Origin: PFL25 sp046260155
Lineage (GTDB): Bacteria > Chloroflexota > Anaerolineae > Anaerolineales > UBA4823
Length of the DNA stretch: 64,000 nt
Reading direction: 5' to 3'
NCBI GenBank assembly: GCA_046260155.1
Contig: JBJYXV010000088.1
Coordinates: 124,001-188,000 of the forward strand
Position 1 is the first letter of the stretch. Each line of letters opens with the position of its first letter. A model generated the notes under the pieces. The model saw only the letters and a program-made list of their open reading frames with translations. It had not been told where the DNA came from and made no database searches. Shown piece after piece: positions 35,635 through 45,238 of the stretch. The position numbers and the translations under genes were made by a program.

Positions 35635-35832
35635 AGTTTTTCCATTCTTTGCTCAGCCATGCTTAACCCGCTGGCACTATCACCTCTGTAAATCAACCTT
35701 CTACGGGTTGGTGATAAAATAAATACCCGCTGTCAAGAAATTCAGGGGGTAGAGGCTATTCAACCCCCTCAATACGCTTGATTTTGCGAATCGATTACTC
35801 CGAGTATTCGGGAAACTGCAGAATTATTTACT

Positions 35833-37608
35833 ATGGTAGCTGACCAGGAATTCAAAAGAGTAAATCCTCGCCCTACGGTGGAGATCCACCTGCCAGGGGG
35901 CGAAGTTTTACGCGGCCCGCGTGGGGCAAAAGTTGGCGAATTCCTGAACACACTGAACGGTGGTCCTCCTTCCAAAACGTCTTACAAGAATGGGACACCA
36001 TTGTCACCGCCGATCGTCGGTGCCGTGGTGAATGGACAGCTGCGAGAATTAACCTATCCGGTCAATTTTGAATCCCAGGTTAAACCAGTCACCATGGGTG
36101 ATGCAGATGGCATGCGTATTTACCGCCGCTCACTGATCTTCCTACTCGAAGCAGCCTTTCAAGAATTACACCCCGATGGCGCCATTGCGATTGATCATTC
36201 TGTTTCGTCTGGAGGGTATTTCTGCCAGGTTAGCAAACGAAAACCGCTCACAGAAAACGAAATCACCCTCCTTGAAGAGAGAATGCACGCAATGGTGGCA
36301 AAGAACCTGCCTTTGACCCGCACTGTTGTGCCCCTGCAGGAAGCGCTGGATTATTTCCAGGGGAAAGGACAGGATGATAAAGTCCAGCTGCTCTCCTTCC
36401 GCCGCAAGGACTATGTCACCCTCTACCAATTGGAAAACTGCCGTGATTACCTGCACGGCTACATGGTCCCCTCCACTGGCTACCTGCAGTGGTTTGCGCT
36501 TGCTCCTACAGAACCAGGATTTACCCTGCGCTTTCCCCGGCGCCACCGTCCAACCGAGCTACTGCCCCTACCAGATTATTCCAAGCTGCTCGCCACTTTC
36601 CTGCAGTATGGAAGCTGGCTGCATTACCTGGGCATTTCCAGCGCCGGTGCGCTCAATGATGCCATCTACTCCGGGCGTATTCGCGAGGTGGTCCTGGTAT
36701 CAGAAGCACTGCATGAACAGCGCGTAGCAGATATTGCAGACCAGGTAGCTGAATGCATGGACCGGACTCCGCTTGTTTTCATCGCAGGACCTTCGTCATC
36801 CGGAAAAACCACTTTTGCCAAACGGCTGGCAATTCAGCTGCTGGCACATGGCATCTCACCTTTTTCCTTCGAGATGGACAATTATTTCGTAGAACGACAA
36901 CATACCCCGGTAGATCAGAATGGGAATTATGATTTTGAAGCGCTGCAGGCTCTAGACCTGCCTCTCCTTGCCCATGATCTCAAGCATTTGATCGCCGGTC
37001 ATAACATCCAGATGCCCCATTACAACTTCATCACGGGCCAGCGAGAGCTGGGTGAAGTGGTCCAACTGGAACCTGGACAGATCATTATCATGGAAGGCAT
37101 CCACGGATTAAATCCAGATCTGCTGCCAGAAATTACTGCTGAACAGACTTACCGCATCTATGTTTCCGCTTTAACACAGCTGAACCTGGATCGCCACAAC
37201 CGCGTCTCGACGACGGATACACGCCTCTTGCGCCGCATTGTGCGCGATGCCAGAGAACGGGGTTATTCTGCCTTGGAAACCATCAATCGCTGGGAATCTG
37301 TAAGGCGTGGTGAAAAACGCTACATATTCCCATTCCAGGAAAACGCTGACATTATGTTTAATTCTGCTTTGGCATATGAACTGCCGGTGCTGAAATCCCT
37401 GGCAGAATCTCTCCTGCTGCAGGTACCTCTCGGCACACCGGAGTTCATCGAGGCCAAACGATTACTGGCTTTCTTGGAGTGGTTTCTACCGTTAGGCGAT
37501 CAACTCGTGCCAGACAATTCTATCCTCAGGGAGTTTGTTGGGGGATCCATCCTGAAGGATTTCAAATTGTGGCCTAATTACCATTCGCTTTCCAACAATA
37601 CCAAATAA
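35833..37608 (+). CDS. Nucleoside kinase with TGS and threonyl-tRNA-synthetase-like domains (uridine kinase family)
   Basis: A 591-aa multi-domain protein. Residues about 10-75 are a TGS-like domain (PTVEIHLPGGEVLRGPRGAK); about 80-290 resemble the second additional domain of threonyl-tRNA synthetase (AIDHSVSSGGYFCQV); about 290-560 are a uridine kinase/phosphoribulokinase P-loop ATPase with Walker A GPSSSGKTTFAK and the HYNFITGQ and IIIMEGIHGLNPDL blocks. This arrangement is seen in Thermotoga, Clostridia and Chloroflexi and is annotated as a nucleoside kinase; the role of the RNA-synthetase-like part is not known. No ribosome site is obvious before the ATG. Confidence 0.9.
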   Translation: MVADQEFKRVNPRPTVEIHLPGGEVLRGPRGAKVGEFLNTLNGGPPSKTSYKNGTPLSPPIVGAVVNGQLRELTYPVNFESQVKPVTMGDADGMRIYRRSLIFLLEAAFQELHPDGAIAIDHSVSSGGYFCQVSKRKPLTENEITLLEERMHAMVAKNLPLTRTVVPLQEALDYFQGKGQDDKVQLLSFRRKDYVTLYQLENCRDYLHGYMVPSTGYLQWFALAPTEPGFTLRFPRRHRPTELLPLPDYSKLLATFLQYGSWLHYLGISSAGALNDAIYSGRIREVVLVSEALHEQRVADIADQVAECMDRTPLVFIAGPSSSGKTTFAKRLAIQLLAHGISPFSFEMDNYFVERQHTPVDQNGNYDFEALQALDLPLLAHDLKHLIAGHNIQMPHYNFITGQRELGEVVQLEPGQIIIMEGIHGLNPDLLPEITAEQTYRIYVSALTQLNLDRHNRVSTTDTRLLRRIVRDARERGYSALETINRWESVRRGEKRYIFPFQENADIMFNSALAYELPVLKSLAESLLLQVPLGTPEFIEAKRLLAFLEWFLPLGDQLVPDNSILREFVGGSILKDFKLWPNYHSLSNNTK

Positions 37609-37683
37609 CTCGGGCGGCAGGCTGCCTTCATTGTAAGGCTGGTGCACGAAGAGCAGCTGCCACCAGATCACGTTTTGCGGCGG

Positions 37684-38115
37684 TCAGGGCTCAGTATATG
37701 GTTCAGGCACCGGCAGGCTGTCTGTGTTATATGCGGTTACGTATTCCGCAGAAACCCACCCTGTCCCATCAGGAGAGATCGTGGTTGGCAGCTTGACCAT
37801 CCACCACCCCATATCAAGGCCTCCCCCGATCGCCTCTGCGGATGAACCCGCTGGTGCGACACCATACGCCGGGTACTCAGTACCCGGACCACTACGTAAA
37901 TTTACATATGCGTTAGCTACGACATAGGGTCCATCAGCAGGAGGTTGTGGGGGTATAACCTGTGGACCCTCCAACTGCGTGTCCCCGGCCATAGTTTGTC
38001 CAATCCATACTCCCAGGATGAGGATCAAAGCTACTCCAGCCAGGATCAAAATCACTTTAAGTACCACCTGCCCGGTACTCTCCCCGGATGTGGACTTTCC
38101 TGCTTGGTCAGTCAT
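37684..38115 (-). CDS. Membrane-anchored bacterial SH3 domain protein
   Basis: A 143-aa protein with an N-terminal helix (about 18-40), a short linker and one SH3b domain (AYVNLRSGPGTEYPAYGVAPAGSSAEAIG ... GTGWVSAEYV). SH3b domains bind peptidoglycan or other cell-wall parts. GGGAG precedes the ATG. It converges on the nucleoside kinase gene and diverges from the M14 peptidase gene; a lone gene. Confidence 0.88.
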   Translation of the reverse strand: MTDQAGKSTSGESTGQVVLKVILILAGVALILILGVWIGQTMAGDTQLEGPQVIPPQPPADGPYVVANAYVNLRSGPGTEYPAYGVAPAGSSAEAIGGGLDMGWWMVKLPTTISPDGTGWVSAEYVTAYNTDSLPVPEPYTEP

Positions 38116-38309
38116 AAACTTCTCCCTTCGATTTCAATCGAAAAATTCTTCAGAAATTGCTCTTTGGAGACCACAAATATTGACAACCAGTACATTTTTC
38201 TATCACCATAAGCAAGGATTATAACGTAAGTATTTTGGCGGCTTGTATTTTATCCAATTTACCGCCAGTACCAGACGATTTAGGTCCAAGTGACATACCT
38301 TAAATCCTT

Positions 38310-38315
38310 TATAAT
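38310..38315 (+). promoter_or_regulatory. Likely -10 element (TATAAT) of the M14 peptidase gene
   Basis: A perfect TATAAT in an AT-rich region. If used, transcription starts near 38322, so upstream frame starts at 38290 and 38314 cannot be used and the ATG at 38353 becomes the likely start. Confidence 0.4.
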
Positions 38316-38352
38316 GAAATCTACCTTCAATCTAAGAACTGACAAACGAAAA

Positions 38353-40389
38353 ATGACAAACCGATTCTTCCTAATTCTGAAAACCTCTTTCATGGTAATT
38401 GTATTTCTTGGATTGGGTGCACCATTAAAAACGGGTTCAGACGCAGGTGAGAACAAAGAAGAAGCTGTGATCGGAAGAGTTCACTTCGAGGACCAGGCGG
38501 ATTTAAATCTCCTGGCTCAATCGTTGGATGTCTGGGAGGTAGATCATGATCAATTCAGCCTGGTTGCTTATTTGACACCCTTCGAATATTTTCAATTGGT
38601 TGCCGGTGGATACCAGGTTGAGATCGATCCAGATCAGACATCAAGAATGAAGCAAACGATCCAGCCGCTTGCAGATCAAACCAGCGGCATACCCGGTTTT
38701 CCCTGCTACAGGACCGTGGAAGAAACCTATACCAGCCTGGGGCAAGTGGCCGCAGAGGTTCCCCAACTTGCCACCTGGATCGATATTGGTGACAGCTGGG
38801 AGAAATTTTCCTCGGGTGGAGTGCAAGGGAATGATATTTACACGCTGGTGCTTACCAACTCTGCCATCTCCGGTCCAAAACCAAAATTTTTCCTGATGGC
38901 TGCCATCCATGCCCGGGAATATGCGACCGCAGAGCTAGCTGCCCGTTTTGCAGAGTACCTGGTTGAAAATTATGGAACGAACCCGGATATCACCTGGCTG
39001 CTGGATTATTCTGAAGTCCACATCCTCCCAATCGCCAACCCGGATGGGCGCAAAATTGCCGAAGGGGGAATTTATTGGCGCAAGAATACGAATGACACGG
39101 ACGGTTGCTCCAATCCCAATCTTTGGGGAACGGACCTGAACCGCAACAGCAGCTTCAAGTGGGGTTTGGTGGGGGCCAGCCAGGATGCCTGTGATGAAAC
39201 CTTCAGGGGCTCTGCACCAGCCTCCGAGAGCGAAACGCGAGCCGTACAGGAGTACCTGGCTGGAATTTTTACCGACATGCGTGGTTCAGGGGATCAGGAT
39301 CCCGCTCCCATTGATACTGCAGGACTCTTGATCACCCTGCACAGCTATGGAGAGTCAATTTTATACCCCTGGGGGTGGACACCTGAACCGGCACCTAATC
39401 AGATTCCATTGCGAACGCTTGGCCGGAAATTCGGCTTCTACAGCGCATACCAGGTTTGCCAATCAGGGGAGCCAGGCTGTATTTACCTGACTTCGGGCAG
39501 CAGTGATGATTGGGCATATGGTGAGCTGGGCTTGCCTGCCTACACCTTCGAAGTGGGAACCTCATTCTTTGAAAGTTGTTCATATTTTGAAGAGCAGATC
39601 CTCCCCGAGCAATTTCCCGCCCTGCTGTACGCGTTCAAGGCAGCACGCTTACCGTACCAAAATCCCTCTGGACCGGATTCAATCGATCTTCAGCTCAGCG
39701 CACAGCGGGTAGCTCCGGGTGCAGGACTGCATCTATCGTTTACCGCAGATGATACACGCTATTCCAGCACTGGATGGGGAGATGAGCCATCTCAAACTAT
39801 CGCAGCTGCACGCTTCAGCCTCGGATGGCCATCCTGGATCAGCGGCAGTGAAACCATAGATCTCCTCCCGGCCGATGGGACCTTCGATTCGCCACAGGAA
39901 ATTTTCACCGCAGCGATTGATACAAGTGATCTGGAAATGGGTAAACAGGTAATATTCGTGGAGAGCCAGGATGCAGATGGAAGTTGGGGTGTACCCAGTG
40001 CAGCCTTTTTCTGGATTTCCCCGGTAGAGTTCCAACCTGATTTTTCCCCGGATATCAGCTATGGACAGGGACCTCCTGGATCGAAATCCATTTTCGATTT
40101 ACAGGTTACCAACATGGGCACCCAGGATGATACATTCGATATCCAGGTTGGCAGCAATTCCTGGCCGGTCATTCTTTCCAGCAGCACCGTGGGACCGCTA
40201 ATTCCCGGTCAATCGAGCCTGGTGAAGATTGAAGTCAGCATCCCGGGCAGCGCCCAAACAGGTGAGCAGGACTTGGCAATCCTGGTCGCAACTTCCCGGG
40301 GAAATCCCGCACAATTTACCTCCGCTCAGGTGCTCACCTCCACCCGCCCACCAAGGCTGTACCTGCCGCAAATCTCGAACCACCATTGA
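38353..40389 (+). CDS. Secreted M14 family zinc carboxypeptidase
   Basis: A 678-aa protein from ATG 38353 (the frame opens at 38290). It has a signal-like N-terminus (FFLILKTSFMVIVFLGLG), a propeptide-like region (about 30-115), then the M14 domain with zinc ligands HAREYA (His and Glu) and LHSYGE (His), the NRNSSFKWG specificity Asn-Arg, and the catalytic Glu in YTFEVGTSF. The C-terminal about 250 residues look like beta-sandwich adhesion domains (EIFTAAIDTSD, GPLIPGQSSLVKIEVSIPGSAQTGEQ), ending in PRLYLPQIS. No ribosome site is clear. It probably digests peptides outside the cell. Confidence 0.85.
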   Translation: MTNRFFLILKTSFMVIVFLGLGAPLKTGSDAGENKEEAVIGRVHFEDQADLNLLAQSLDVWEVDHDQFSLVAYLTPFEYFQLVAGGYQVEIDPDQTSRMKQTIQPLADQTSGIPGFPCYRTVEETYTSLGQVAAEVPQLATWIDIGDSWEKFSSGGVQGNDIYTLVLTNSAISGPKPKFFLMAAIHAREYATAELAARFAEYLVENYGTNPDITWLLDYSEVHILPIANPDGRKIAEGGIYWRKNTNDTDGCSNPNLWGTDLNRNSSFKWGLVGASQDACDETFRGSAPASESETRAVQEYLAGIFTDMRGSGDQDPAPIDTAGLLITLHSYGESILYPWGWTPEPAPNQIPLRTLGRKFGFYSAYQVCQSGEPGCIYLTSGSSDDWAYGELGLPAYTFEVGTSFFESCSYFEEQILPEQFPALLYAFKAARLPYQNPSGPDSIDLQLSAQRVAPGAGLHLSFTADDTRYSSTGWGDEPSQTIAAARFSLGWPSWISGSETIDLLPADGTFDSPQEIFTAAIDTSDLEMGKQVIFVESQDADGSWGVPSAAFFWISPVEFQPDFSPDISYGQGPPGSKSIFDLQVTNMGTQDDTFDIQVGSNSWPVILSSSTVGPLIPGQSSLVKIEVSIPGSAQTGEQDLAILVATSRGNPAQFTSAQVLTSTRPPRLYLPQISNHH

Positions 40390-40424
40390 TTCAATCTTCA
40401 ACAAAATGTTTGTAGGAGAAAATA

Positions 40425-40459
40425 AATGCGGTTTGAACTTCGATCATTCAAACCGCATT
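40425..40459 (-). terminator. Terminator downstream of the PLP aminotransferase
   Basis: AATGCGGTTTGAA (40425-40437) and its exact complement (40447-40459), loop 9. On the minus strand it is followed by TATTTTCTCC. It may also end the convergent M14 gene. Confidence 0.82.
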
Positions 40460-40512
40460 CGGTCACTGGTTGACGGTGAATATTCTTTTAACTAAGTGAG
40501 CAGCAGTACTTA

Positions 40513-41745
40513 TTATGCGACCTGCCTGGCCAACTTTTCTCCTATCGCTATTCCTAACCGTTCAATCCCGATCCGTATCTCTTCGGGCGTGGCATTCGAG
40601 AAGTTTAAGCGCATCGTATTTTTTCCTCCCCCGGTAGGATGAAAGGGCTCTCCCGGTACGAATGCCACTTTTTTATTCAGGCATGATTTCAACAGGTCTT
40701 GTGCATTCATGTAGGAGGGCAGCGTTCCCCAGAGAAAGAGTCCACCCTGGGGATATGTCCAATCGACTCCGGCAGGAAAATATCGATCCATGGCTGCCAG
40801 CATCACGTCGCGCCGTTTTCCATATACTTCACGAATTAAATGAATGTGGCGATCCAGAAAACCACCTCGCGAGACTTCATGGGCTACGAATTGGTTGAAG
40901 GTTGAAGTGTGGAGATCTGCTCCTTGTTTCGCCTGGATCAGTTTTCTGATCACTTCGGGAGGGGCGATCACCCAACCCAACCGCAGACCTGGTGCCAGGG
41001 TCTTCGAGAAAGTGCTCAGGTAGATCACATTTCCACGATAGCATGGGGTTCCATCATCGCGGAACTGGCTGTCCAGGACAACGATCGAAGGCAGGTGCTC
41101 CCCTTCATAGCGCAATTGCCCATAAGGATCATCTTCCACGACAGGGACGCCATATTGGTCAGCCAATTCGATGAGCTTTTGTCGCCTTTCCATCGAGAGC
41201 GTTACACCGGTTGGATTCTGGAAATTCGGCAGCACATAAATGAACTTCGGTCCTGCGCGCAGGGCTTCCTCCAGATAATCGGTATTCATACCATCATTAT
41301 CCATAGGCACAGTGATAAATTCTGCACCGTAGGCATTCCAGGCCTGGATGGCAGCTAAGTAGGTGGGAGATTCAACCAGAATGCGGTCCCCAGGATCGAT
41401 CAGAATCTTCCCCAGCAAATCCAGGGCTTGCTGGGAACCCGAGGTGATTAATACATTATCCGGCGTAATTTTGATCCCATAGCGGGCGGAATGCCGGGCG
41501 ATCATGTCACGTAGTGGGAGATAACCTTCCGTGGTGCCATACTGCAGTGCCGCGGGACCATGCTCAGTAAGCACCCGGTCACAGGCTTCGCGGAATTCCT
41601 CCACCGGGAAAACATCTGGTGCTGGCAGGCCGCCTGCGAAAGAGATCAAATCGGGTTCTTCTGAATACTTGAGTAATTCCCGGATAGCAGAGCTTCCCAT
41701 CCGTTGGGTCCGCTGTGCATAGCGATATTCCCATGGAGTTTTCAT
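40513..41745 (-). CDS. PLP-dependent aminotransferase (class I, LysN/AadAT-like)
   Basis: A 410-aa fold-type I aminotransferase. It begins with the SSAIRELLKYSEEPDLISFAGGLPAP pattern usual in 2-aminoadipate/valine-type enzymes, and has the PLP lysine in STFSKTLAPGLRLGW and the arginine near MRLNFSNATPEEI. The family moves amino groups of branched, aromatic or aminoadipate substrates; the exact substrate cannot be read. AGGAG precedes the ATG. It starts 55 bp after the SHMT-GcvT fusion gene on the same strand, so they may be one operon. Confidence 0.92.
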   Translation of the reverse strand: MKTPWEYRYAQRTQRMGSSAIRELLKYSEEPDLISFAGGLPAPDVFPVEEFREACDRVLTEHGPAALQYGTTEGYLPLRDMIARHSARYGIKITPDNVLITSGSQQALDLLGKILIDPGDRILVESPTYLAAIQAWNAYGAEFITVPMDNDGMNTDYLEEALRAGPKFIYVLPNFQNPTGVTLSMERRQKLIELADQYGVPVVEDDPYGQLRYEGEHLPSIVVLDSQFRDDGTPCYRGNVIYLSTFSKTLAPGLRLGWVIAPPEVIRKLIQAKQGADLHTSTFNQFVAHEVSRGGFLDRHIHLIREVYGKRRDVMLAAMDRYFPAGVDWTYPQGGLFLWGTLPSYMNAQDLLKSCLNKKVAFVPGEPFHPTGGGKNTMRLNFSNATPEEIRIGIERLGIAIGEKLARQVA

Positions 41746-41800
41746 TCATTTCTCCTATTCGTGTATTTGGTTTAACTTAAATAACGTACAACTCTTGATT

Positions 41801-44800
41801 TTATTTCGGAAATCGACTGATTACTGTTGCTGGCGAGGGCAGTGGAGTCCGGTCTCCCGGGGATAATTCTGCAGGTGGTTTTCCAAATTTATCCGGCGCT
41901 CCTTGATAAATGAAAATCTGCGTTCCTTCGGCTGTACTTTTTCGATCGAGGAACGCCTGCCCGGTTAGGTAGCCTTCCTGGTCTATCGCACAGCTGGTCA
42001 CCCAACCTACCACGCGACCGCGTTTCTCGATCACCGGATCACCTGGGTGTGCCATGCGGACTCCTCTATCATCGAAGCGAAACCGGATCACCTCGCCAGT
42101 ACGCTTTTTCTCTCGCTGAAGGTAAGCTTTGCGACCGATGAACCAGGGTTTGTATACCTTTACATAGGAAGCAAAACCACCTTCTGCCACCCCCAGTTGT
42201 TTCTCACCACCCATCTCGTGACCATAAAGCGGTAGCCCCGCTTCAGTGCGCAGCGAATCACGGGCTCCCAGGCCACAAGGCTTCAATCCCAATGGCTCCC
42301 CTGCCTCCAGCAGGGTATTAAACAGCTGGTCAGCCTGGTCCGGATGCACAAATAATTCAAAAGCCATTTTCTCCCCGGTGTATCCGGTGCGGGAAACTAC
42401 CAGGTCAAACCCACCGACGACTGCCTCGCAAAGCTGGGTGCGTTTAAGTGCCAGCACTAAATCGCGGGTTTGGTCATCCATGTCCAGCTTGAGCAGGATT
42501 TCCCGTGATTTTGGACCCTGTAATGCTATGTCTACACGCATATCGGCTCCCGCTTTGGGGTCCCGTAGGTTCCTGAGCATTGCTCCCCTGCCAAACGCGC
42601 GCGCCCAAGGGCGGTCTGCATCAACCATTACTTCAGCAGCCTGGACCGAATTTAACCAGGCCCAATCTTTATCATCATTGGAAGCATTAACGACCACCAG
42701 GAATGCCCCTTCCGACCGGTGGTAAACCAGTAAATCATCGATCACGTTGGCGTGTGGGTCAAGGAAATGGGTATAAAGTGATTCCCCCACCTCGAGGCTT
42801 TGAATATCGTTTCCCACCACACTGTCCAGGAAAGCTACCGCCTGCGGTCCCTCAACCTGGTAGACACCCATATGGGCAACATCGAATAATCCAGCAGCTT
42901 CACGAACTGCCTGGTGTTCTTCTGTCACCGAGGAATACCACACCGGCATCTCCCATCCAGCAAAGGGGATGATCCTCGCGCCTAACCTGCGGTGGGTTTC
43001 GTAAATCGGCGTGCGTCTTAATTCACCACCACCTTCCTTCCATTGGAATTCAGGCAAGGCAGGTAGTTCCGCAACGGCTTGATCCTGGTATCCAATAAAA
43101 TAGGGTTTGCGATAACCGCTCTCTCGCCCCGGATCTTTCGATTCTGCATCTGTCTCGATCTCCCTGACAGAAACGATACCAGGTAATTTTCTCAAGACAT
43201 CATCATCAAATTGGACAAATCCATCGGAGAGATCCCGCAGCCAGGCAGCTGCCAGCCCCGCAAGGTCACCACCCATTACGGTCAGGTAGAAAAGGTGGTT
43301 TTCAATACAGGTCAAGATTCCTGCCACCTCTCCGTCCGGCGTATGCAGGCTGGTCCCTTGTGATTCTCCGGGTTCGAGGAGCTCGATATCGCTGCTCAGG
43401 GCATAATTCAGAAATTGGCGCACTGGCTGTCCTTGAATTGCGAAGGTTACTACCTCTTTTGCACCTCTTGCTTTGAAATCATCTCGATAAAAGAAATGTG
43501 GATAACCATGCTTGTGGGCCTCGTAATCGATGCCAGCTGCCTCAGCAAGCGCTTTAATACGCAGCTTGCTCTCTTCCAGGGTGTCAAAATCCACCTTTGC
43601 TCTTTGCAGAGGCTTCCGCCGTCCCATGATTGTATAAGGAGTTGTCGATTGGAGTAAATCGGCGATTACATCCGCAATTTCGAGCATCTCGTTTTCCCCC
43701 AAACCCCGCTGGGTCACCCAGGGTGTGCCAAAACGAACCCCACTTGGGTTGAGGGCTGAAGTATCCCCTGGAATGGTATTCCGGTTGGCAACAATCCCAG
43801 CCAGGTCAAGCATCCGGGCAGCCTGATCTCCGGTTAGAGCAGTCCCATCTGGTCCGGTTACAGACTTACAATCAATATTTGTCATGTGAGTATTCGTCCC
43901 GCCATATGGAATGCGAATGCCGCGTTCCTGTAAACGCCCCGTCAGCACACTGCAGTTCCTGACAATTTGCCGCTGGAGCAGGCGGAATTCATCGCTTTGA
44001 GCGAGTTTGAAGGCCAGCGCCAAAGCGGCAAACACGTTCACATGAGGCCCGCCTTGCTCACCGGGAAAGACAGCCCGGTCAATTTTCTGGGCTAAATCCC
44101 TCCGCGTGGTTAAGATACAGGCACCCCGCGGTCCACAAAGCGTTTTGTGGGTGGTGAAGGTGATCACATCTGCATATCCGACAGGATTTGGAAATTCACC
44201 TGCGGCAACTAACCCGGCGACATGGGCAATATCCGCGAACAGTAACGCGCCGCTCTCATCTGCAATCGCACGGAATTTTTCCCAATCCACGGACCAGGGA
44301 TAGGAAGAATAACCTGCGATAATGAACTTCGGTTTGTGTTCGTCTGCCAAACGGGCTACAGCTTCATAATCGATCTGCTCGTTTTCTGCATCGACCGTGT
44401 AATGGATAGCATTGTACAGTTGTCCGGAGCGGTTGACAGGTGAGCCATGAGTGAGGTGCCCACCATGTAACAAATTCATCCCCATGATCGTATCGCCTGG
44501 GTTTACCAGGGCATGGTATATCGCGTTGTTGGCAGGCGCACCTGATAATGCCTGGACATTTACGTAAAGCTCATCGGCGCTCACCTCATCAGTGGCGAAG
44601 GTTTCAGCACAGCGTCGGCGGGCTAGGGCTTCCAGCAGGTTGGCATACTCAACCCCCTTGTAGTAGCGGGGATCCGAATACCGTCGGAAGAAACCCAGCC
44701 TGGCATCGTAATCGAGGATCTCATCTTCGCTCATCCAGCGCGTCTCCTCGTCCGGGTAGCCTTCCGCGTAGATGTTGTGGAAGGCAGAAGCCAGTGCATT

Positions 44801-44938
44801 TCGGACCGCAAGCGGTGCTGTACTTTCACTGGGGATCAAGATCAGCTTGCGATACTGGCGTTCTGCTTCCAAATTGAGGAGTTGATCCAGGGAGGCATCA
44901 AGCTCAGAGATCGAACCCCGAAAGAGATAATCGTTCAT
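41801..44938 (-). CDS. glyA-gcvT: Serine hydroxymethyltransferase fused to GcvT, with a GcvT-like remnant between
   Basis: A 1045-aa fusion. Residues 1-470 are SHMT, with the PLP lysine (K265) in FTTHKTLCGPRG and SSYPWSVDW before it. Residues about 495-590 (VRQFLNYALSSDIELLEPGES, TPDGEVAGILTC, FYLTVMG) align with the front third of GcvT but are not a full domain. Residues about 640-1040 are a complete aminomethyltransferase (FAGWEMPVWYSS, DVAHMGV, ALQGPKS, SRTGYTGEKM, LRTEAGLPLYGHEM). SHMT makes serine and THF from glycine and methylene-THF, which GcvT produces, so the fusion can pass methylene-THF directly. No other gcvT is in the window, and the P and H genes are in a separate operon. TGGAG precedes the ATG. 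Fusion of these two enzymes is rare; a similar form may exist in relatives. Confidence 0.9.
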   Translation of the reverse strand: MNDYLFRGSISELDASLDQLLNLEAERQYRKLILIPSESTAPLAVRNALASAFHNIYAEGYPDEETRWMSEDEILDYDARLGFFRRYSDPRYYKGVEYANLLEALARRRCAETFATDEVSADELYVNVQALSGAPANNAIYHALVNPGDTIMGMNLLHGGHLTHGSPVNRSGQLYNAIHYTVDAENEQIDYEAVARLADEHKPKFIIAGYSSYPWSVDWEKFRAIADESGALLFADIAHVAGLVAAGEFPNPVGYADVITFTTHKTLCGPRGACILTTRRDLAQKIDRAVFPGEQGGPHVNVFAALALAFKLAQSDEFRLLQRQIVRNCSVLTGRLQERGIRIPYGGTNTHMTNIDCKSVTGPDGTALTGDQAARMLDLAGIVANRNTIPGDTSALNPSGVRFGTPWVTQRGLGENEMLEIADVIADLLQSTTPYTIMGRRKPLQRAKVDFDTLEESKLRIKALAEAAGIDYEAHKHGYPHFFYRDDFKARGAKEVVTFAIQGQPVRQFLNYALSSDIELLEPGESQGTSLHTPDGEVAGILTCIENHLFYLTVMGGDLAGLAAAWLRDLSDGFVQFDDDVLRKLPGIVSVREIETDAESKDPGRESGYRKPYFIGYQDQAVAELPALPEFQWKEGGGELRRTPIYETHRRLGARIIPFAGWEMPVWYSSVTEEHQAVREAAGLFDVAHMGVYQVEGPQAVAFLDSVVGNDIQSLEVGESLYTHFLDPHANVIDDLLVYHRSEGAFLVVVNASNDDKDWAWLNSVQAAEVMVDADRPWARAFGRGAMLRNLRDPKAGADMRVDIALQGPKSREILLKLDMDDQTRDLVLALKRTQLCEAVVGGFDLVVSRTGYTGEKMAFELFVHPDQADQLFNTLLEAGEPLGLKPCGLGARDSLRTEAGLPLYGHEMGGEKQLGVAEGGFASYVKVYKPWFIGRKAYLQREKKRTGEVIRFRFDDRGVRMAHPGDPVIEKRGRVVGWVTSCAIDQEGYLTGQAFLDRKSTAEGTQIFIYQGAPDKFGKPPAELSPGDRTPLPSPATVISRFPK

Positions 44939-44995
44939 TTAGTACTCCAATTATGTGAAGGTGGATTGTGGATGGATTGCAATTCAATTAAATAA

Positions 44996-45087
44996 ACAGG
45001 TTCCAAGCTGGTAACGTGACCTGAATACATCCACCTCTCGATCTGGATCGATCCAGTGAATATCACGCAACCCATCAGGGAACCTGT
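44996..45087 (-). promoter_or_regulatory. Possible structured 5' leader of the SHMT-GcvT gene
   Basis: Nested inverted repeats upstream of the gene: outer arms ACAGGTTCC (44996-45004) and GGAACCTGT (45079-45087), inner CGTGA (45015-45019) and TCACG (45063-45067), and a CTGGATCGATCCAG palindrome at 45043-45056. Together they could fold a three-helix RNA. No known glycine, THF or SAM riboswitch core is visible. Confidence 0.4.
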
Positions 45088-45114
45088 CTGGGTAGTGTAC
45101 ATTGCTTATTAATT

Positions 45115-45153
45115 TTAGCCCTTCCTCAATAGTTGGTCAAGTTGAAGGGCTAA
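45115..45153 (-). terminator. Hairpin after the EEP membrane protein gene
   Basis: TTAGCCCTTC (45115-45124) and GAAGGGCTAA (45144-45153), loop 19, followed on the minus strand by AATTAATAAG. It separates the gene ending at 45239 from the SHMT-GcvT gene. Confidence 0.65.
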
Positions 45154-45238
45154 CCTTTAAGGGATTTGTAAACCCGGATTTTCTGCTTCAGACCACACCA
45201 TGGACCCAGATATATCGAACCAGGCGCCAGGAAGATTG

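Noticed and set aside
38290..38352. Upstream starts of the M14 peptidase
   Set aside because: Overlap the likely -10 element and give a poor N-terminus.
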